Below are positions 62,821 to 64,000 of a stretch of DNA of 64,000 nucleotides, piece by piece. The notes under the pieces were generated by a model that did not search any database, was not told the DNA's origin, and saw only the letters and a list, made by a program, of their open reading frames with translations. The stretch is from Dolichospermum sp. DET69 (GTDB lineage Bacteria > Cyanobacteriota > Cyanobacteriia > Cyanobacteriales > Nostocaceae): NCBI GenBank assembly GCA_017355425.1, contig CP070233.1, positions 5,277,272 to 5,341,271 of the forward strand, read 5' to 3'. The stretch's first letter is position 1. Every line of letters begins with the position of its first letter. A program made the position numbers and the translations under genes.

Positions 62821-63234
62821 TTAAACTTTCGTCTCCACTGCGTGTTGTGAGGTTTGTAACTTCTGCGGTAAACTCCAATCTGGACGCAGTTTAGCTGCTT
62901 GACGTAAATAAACGTGATGAATTGGGGTAGAAGTTGGTAAATTGGCGTGAATGAGAAAGCGAATGCAGCGCGGTAAACTGCCTTCAACGTGCATTTGTTG
63001 AACATCTAACATCACTACACTATCCCATAAAGGACGACTGCGAGCGATCGCCGCTGGAAAGATAGCATCTAAATCCTTGGTCACGGAAAAAGTCACACTA
63101 ATCATATCGTCTGGTTGGAGTTGATTTCTTTGCTCCAATTCATCTAATAATTCTGTCACTGAATCTCGAATTGCTTCGACACTGTTTTCTGCAACAGTTG
63201 TTGCACCACGAATTGCTCGCATTTGCCATTCCAC
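62821..63234 (-). CDS. aroH: Chorismate mutase, AroH type
   Basis: A 137-residue enzyme turning chorismate into prephenate for Phe and Tyr synthesis. The monofunctional AroH fold shows MRAIRGATTVAENSVEAIRD, SVTFSVTKDLDAIFPAAIAR and VEGSLPRCIRFLIHANLP; the Arg, Glu and Cys residues of the active site are in these blocks. I choose GTG at 63234 because AAGGAGG lies about ten bases before it; ATG at 63261 would leave that site inside the gene. The tail is slightly longer than in Bacillus. Confidence 0.88.
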   Translation of the reverse strand: MEWQMRAIRGATTVAENSVEAIRDSVTELLDELEQRNQLQPDDMISVTFSVTKDLDAIFPAAIARSRPLWDSVVMLDVQQMHVEGSLPRCIRFLIHANLPTSTPIHHVYLRQAAKLRPDWSLPQKLQTSQHAVETKV

Positions 63235-63261
63235 TATCAAAATCCTCCTTAATTTAGTCAT

Positions 63262-63338
63262 TGGTCATTAGTCATTGGTCATTAGTCATTAGTACAAAGA
63301 CTATTTTTGACTTTTGACTTCTGACTTTTGACTTTTAC
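63262..63338. repeat. Heptamer repeats (GTCATTA/GTCATTG and TTTTGAC)
   Basis: Five copies of GTCATTR are followed by about four copies of TTTTGAC with one variant, both with a 7-base period, in the gap between sppA and aroH. Confidence 0.75.
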
Positions 63339-63339
63339 T

Positions 63340-64000
63340 TTATGGCCGATATAACCACATGGGTAAACCACTTGTAGACACTTCAAATTCTAGCCAATCA
63401 ATTCCAGCACTAATAACTGATTTAGCTTGACGACTTCCTGGGAGAAAACGACTCCAGAAGGGTTTTTGTTCTTCTAGCGTATAGCAAAGAGTTTTCTCAG
63501 GATCAAGTCCTACTAATTCCGCTGTCCATCGTCGTGCATCTTCTTCTGTTCCCAATCGGTCTACAACGCCCAATGCTAAGGCTTGCTGTCCAGTAAAAAT
63601 CCTCCCATCGGCAAAGCTTTTTACCTTTTCTACAGTGAGTGAACGAGCCTCTGCTATCGTTTCCACAAATTGCTGATAGCTACAATCAATCAATTCTTGC
63701 AGAATAGTTTGTTCCGGTTCTGTCAGTTGCCGATCAAAAGCTAATATATCTTTGTAGGGACCTGACTTAATGACTTTAAAGGAAACACCAATTTTTTCCA
63801 GTAATACTTCTAGATTATTTCCTCGCAGAATCACCCCAATACTGCCTGTAATCGTGCCTGGATTCGCCATAATATGTTCTGCCCCCATACCAATATAAAC
63901 GCCTCCAGAGGCGGAAATATTGCCAAAACTGGCGACAATCTTCGTTTTTTTAGCTAATCTCTTCATGGCACTGTATATTTCTTGGGAATCTCCTACTGTC
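63340..64000 (-). CDS. sppA: Signal peptide peptidase SppA, partial
   Basis: The C-terminal 220 residues of a membrane-bound serine protease that degrades signal peptides. The frame stays open to the window edge (TVGDSQEIYSAMKRL), so the gene starts outside. VASFGNISASGGVYIGMGAE holds the catalytic Ser region, ANPGTITGSIGVI the next conserved block, and GPYKDILAFDR follows. It is the short, cyanobacterial-type SppA. A second domain is absent. aroH lies downstream on the same strand. Confidence 0.9.
   Translation of the reverse strand, partial: TVGDSQEIYSAMKRLAKKTKIVASFGNISASGGVYIGMGAEHIMANPGTITGSIGVILRGNNLEVLLEKIGVSFKVIKSGPYKDILAFDRQLTEPEQTILQELIDCSYQQFVETIAEARSLTVEKVKSFADGRIFTGQQALALGVVDRLGTEEDARRWTAELVGLDPEKTLCYTLEEQKPFWSRFLPGSRQAKSVISAGIDWLEFEVSTSGLPMWLYRP

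Overview
The window is chromosomal DNA of a low-GC filamentous cyanobacterium, most likely a Nostocales member (Anabaena/Dolichospermum/Aphanizomenon or a decaying Nostoc). The evidence is ferrochelatase with a C-terminal chlorophyll-binding-like helix, NdhS, Psb29/Thf1, a CrtR-type carotene hydroxylase, a tmRNA with the tag ANNIVKFARREALVAA, many GCGATCGC (HIP1) octamers and heptanucleotide tandem repeats. The left edge has the lexA-argF order that I recall from Anabaena. The genus cannot be fixed from sequence alone. The many broken genes fit either a bloom-forming Dolichospermum or a reduced symbiont such as Nostoc azollae.

Layout. 0-1.4 kb: start of lexA with a LexA box, argF, tRNA-Thr. 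1.4-10.5 kb: an insertion-sequence graveyard with decayed IS1634, ISAs1 and IS1380 transposases, an ISL3-type MITE, and truncated host genes (DUF2808, tyrosine phosphatase, metX, TauE, Crp); an Rpn nuclease and a CadD transporter remain intact. 10.6-14.5 kb: a VWA protein, PP2C phosphatase and protein kinase set (TerY-phosphorylation triad type), the kinase carrying seven very similar WD40 blades. 14.8-29.3 kb: mostly housekeeping (methyltransferase, hemH, purB, ndhS, rodA, mrp, hemF, STAS, thf1), interrupted by a TnpB element that truncates a histidine kinase gene. 29.5-34.7 kb: tmRNA, Uma2, an RNase R/II homologue, rpsR-rpmG and an RDD protein.

34.8-44.6 kb is a defence/toxin-antitoxin zone: BrnT with its antitoxin, an overlapping ATPase plus DUF3226 (TOPRIM-like) pair, DUF4336, a nucleotidyltransferase, an OLD-type ATPase-TOPRIM nuclease, and a PIN toxin pair. 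Copies of one MITE family lie at its left edge and inside it. 44.6-49 kb: an alpha/beta-fold protein, an MFS transporter, acetolactate synthase with a zinc-ribbon tail, DUF1830. 49.3-50.7 kb: two opposed tandem-repeat arrays that are partly complementary. 51-60.9 kb: radical SAM protein, DICT sensor, pentapeptide protein, dTDP-rhamnose genes rfbC-rfbD-rfbA with overlapping ends, pyruvate kinase, CrtR. 60.9-64 kb: RelE and HicAB modules, AroH chorismate mutase and a partial SppA.

The main theme is genome plasticity. IS and MITE insertions, small dispersed repeats and heptamer repeats have truncated, extended or changed the ends of several genes, including an in-frame repeat in a toxin and a MITE that moved a stop codon. 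The best candidates for a less described system are the ATPase/DUF3226 pair, the WD40-fused TerY triad kinase, and the paired inverted arrays.
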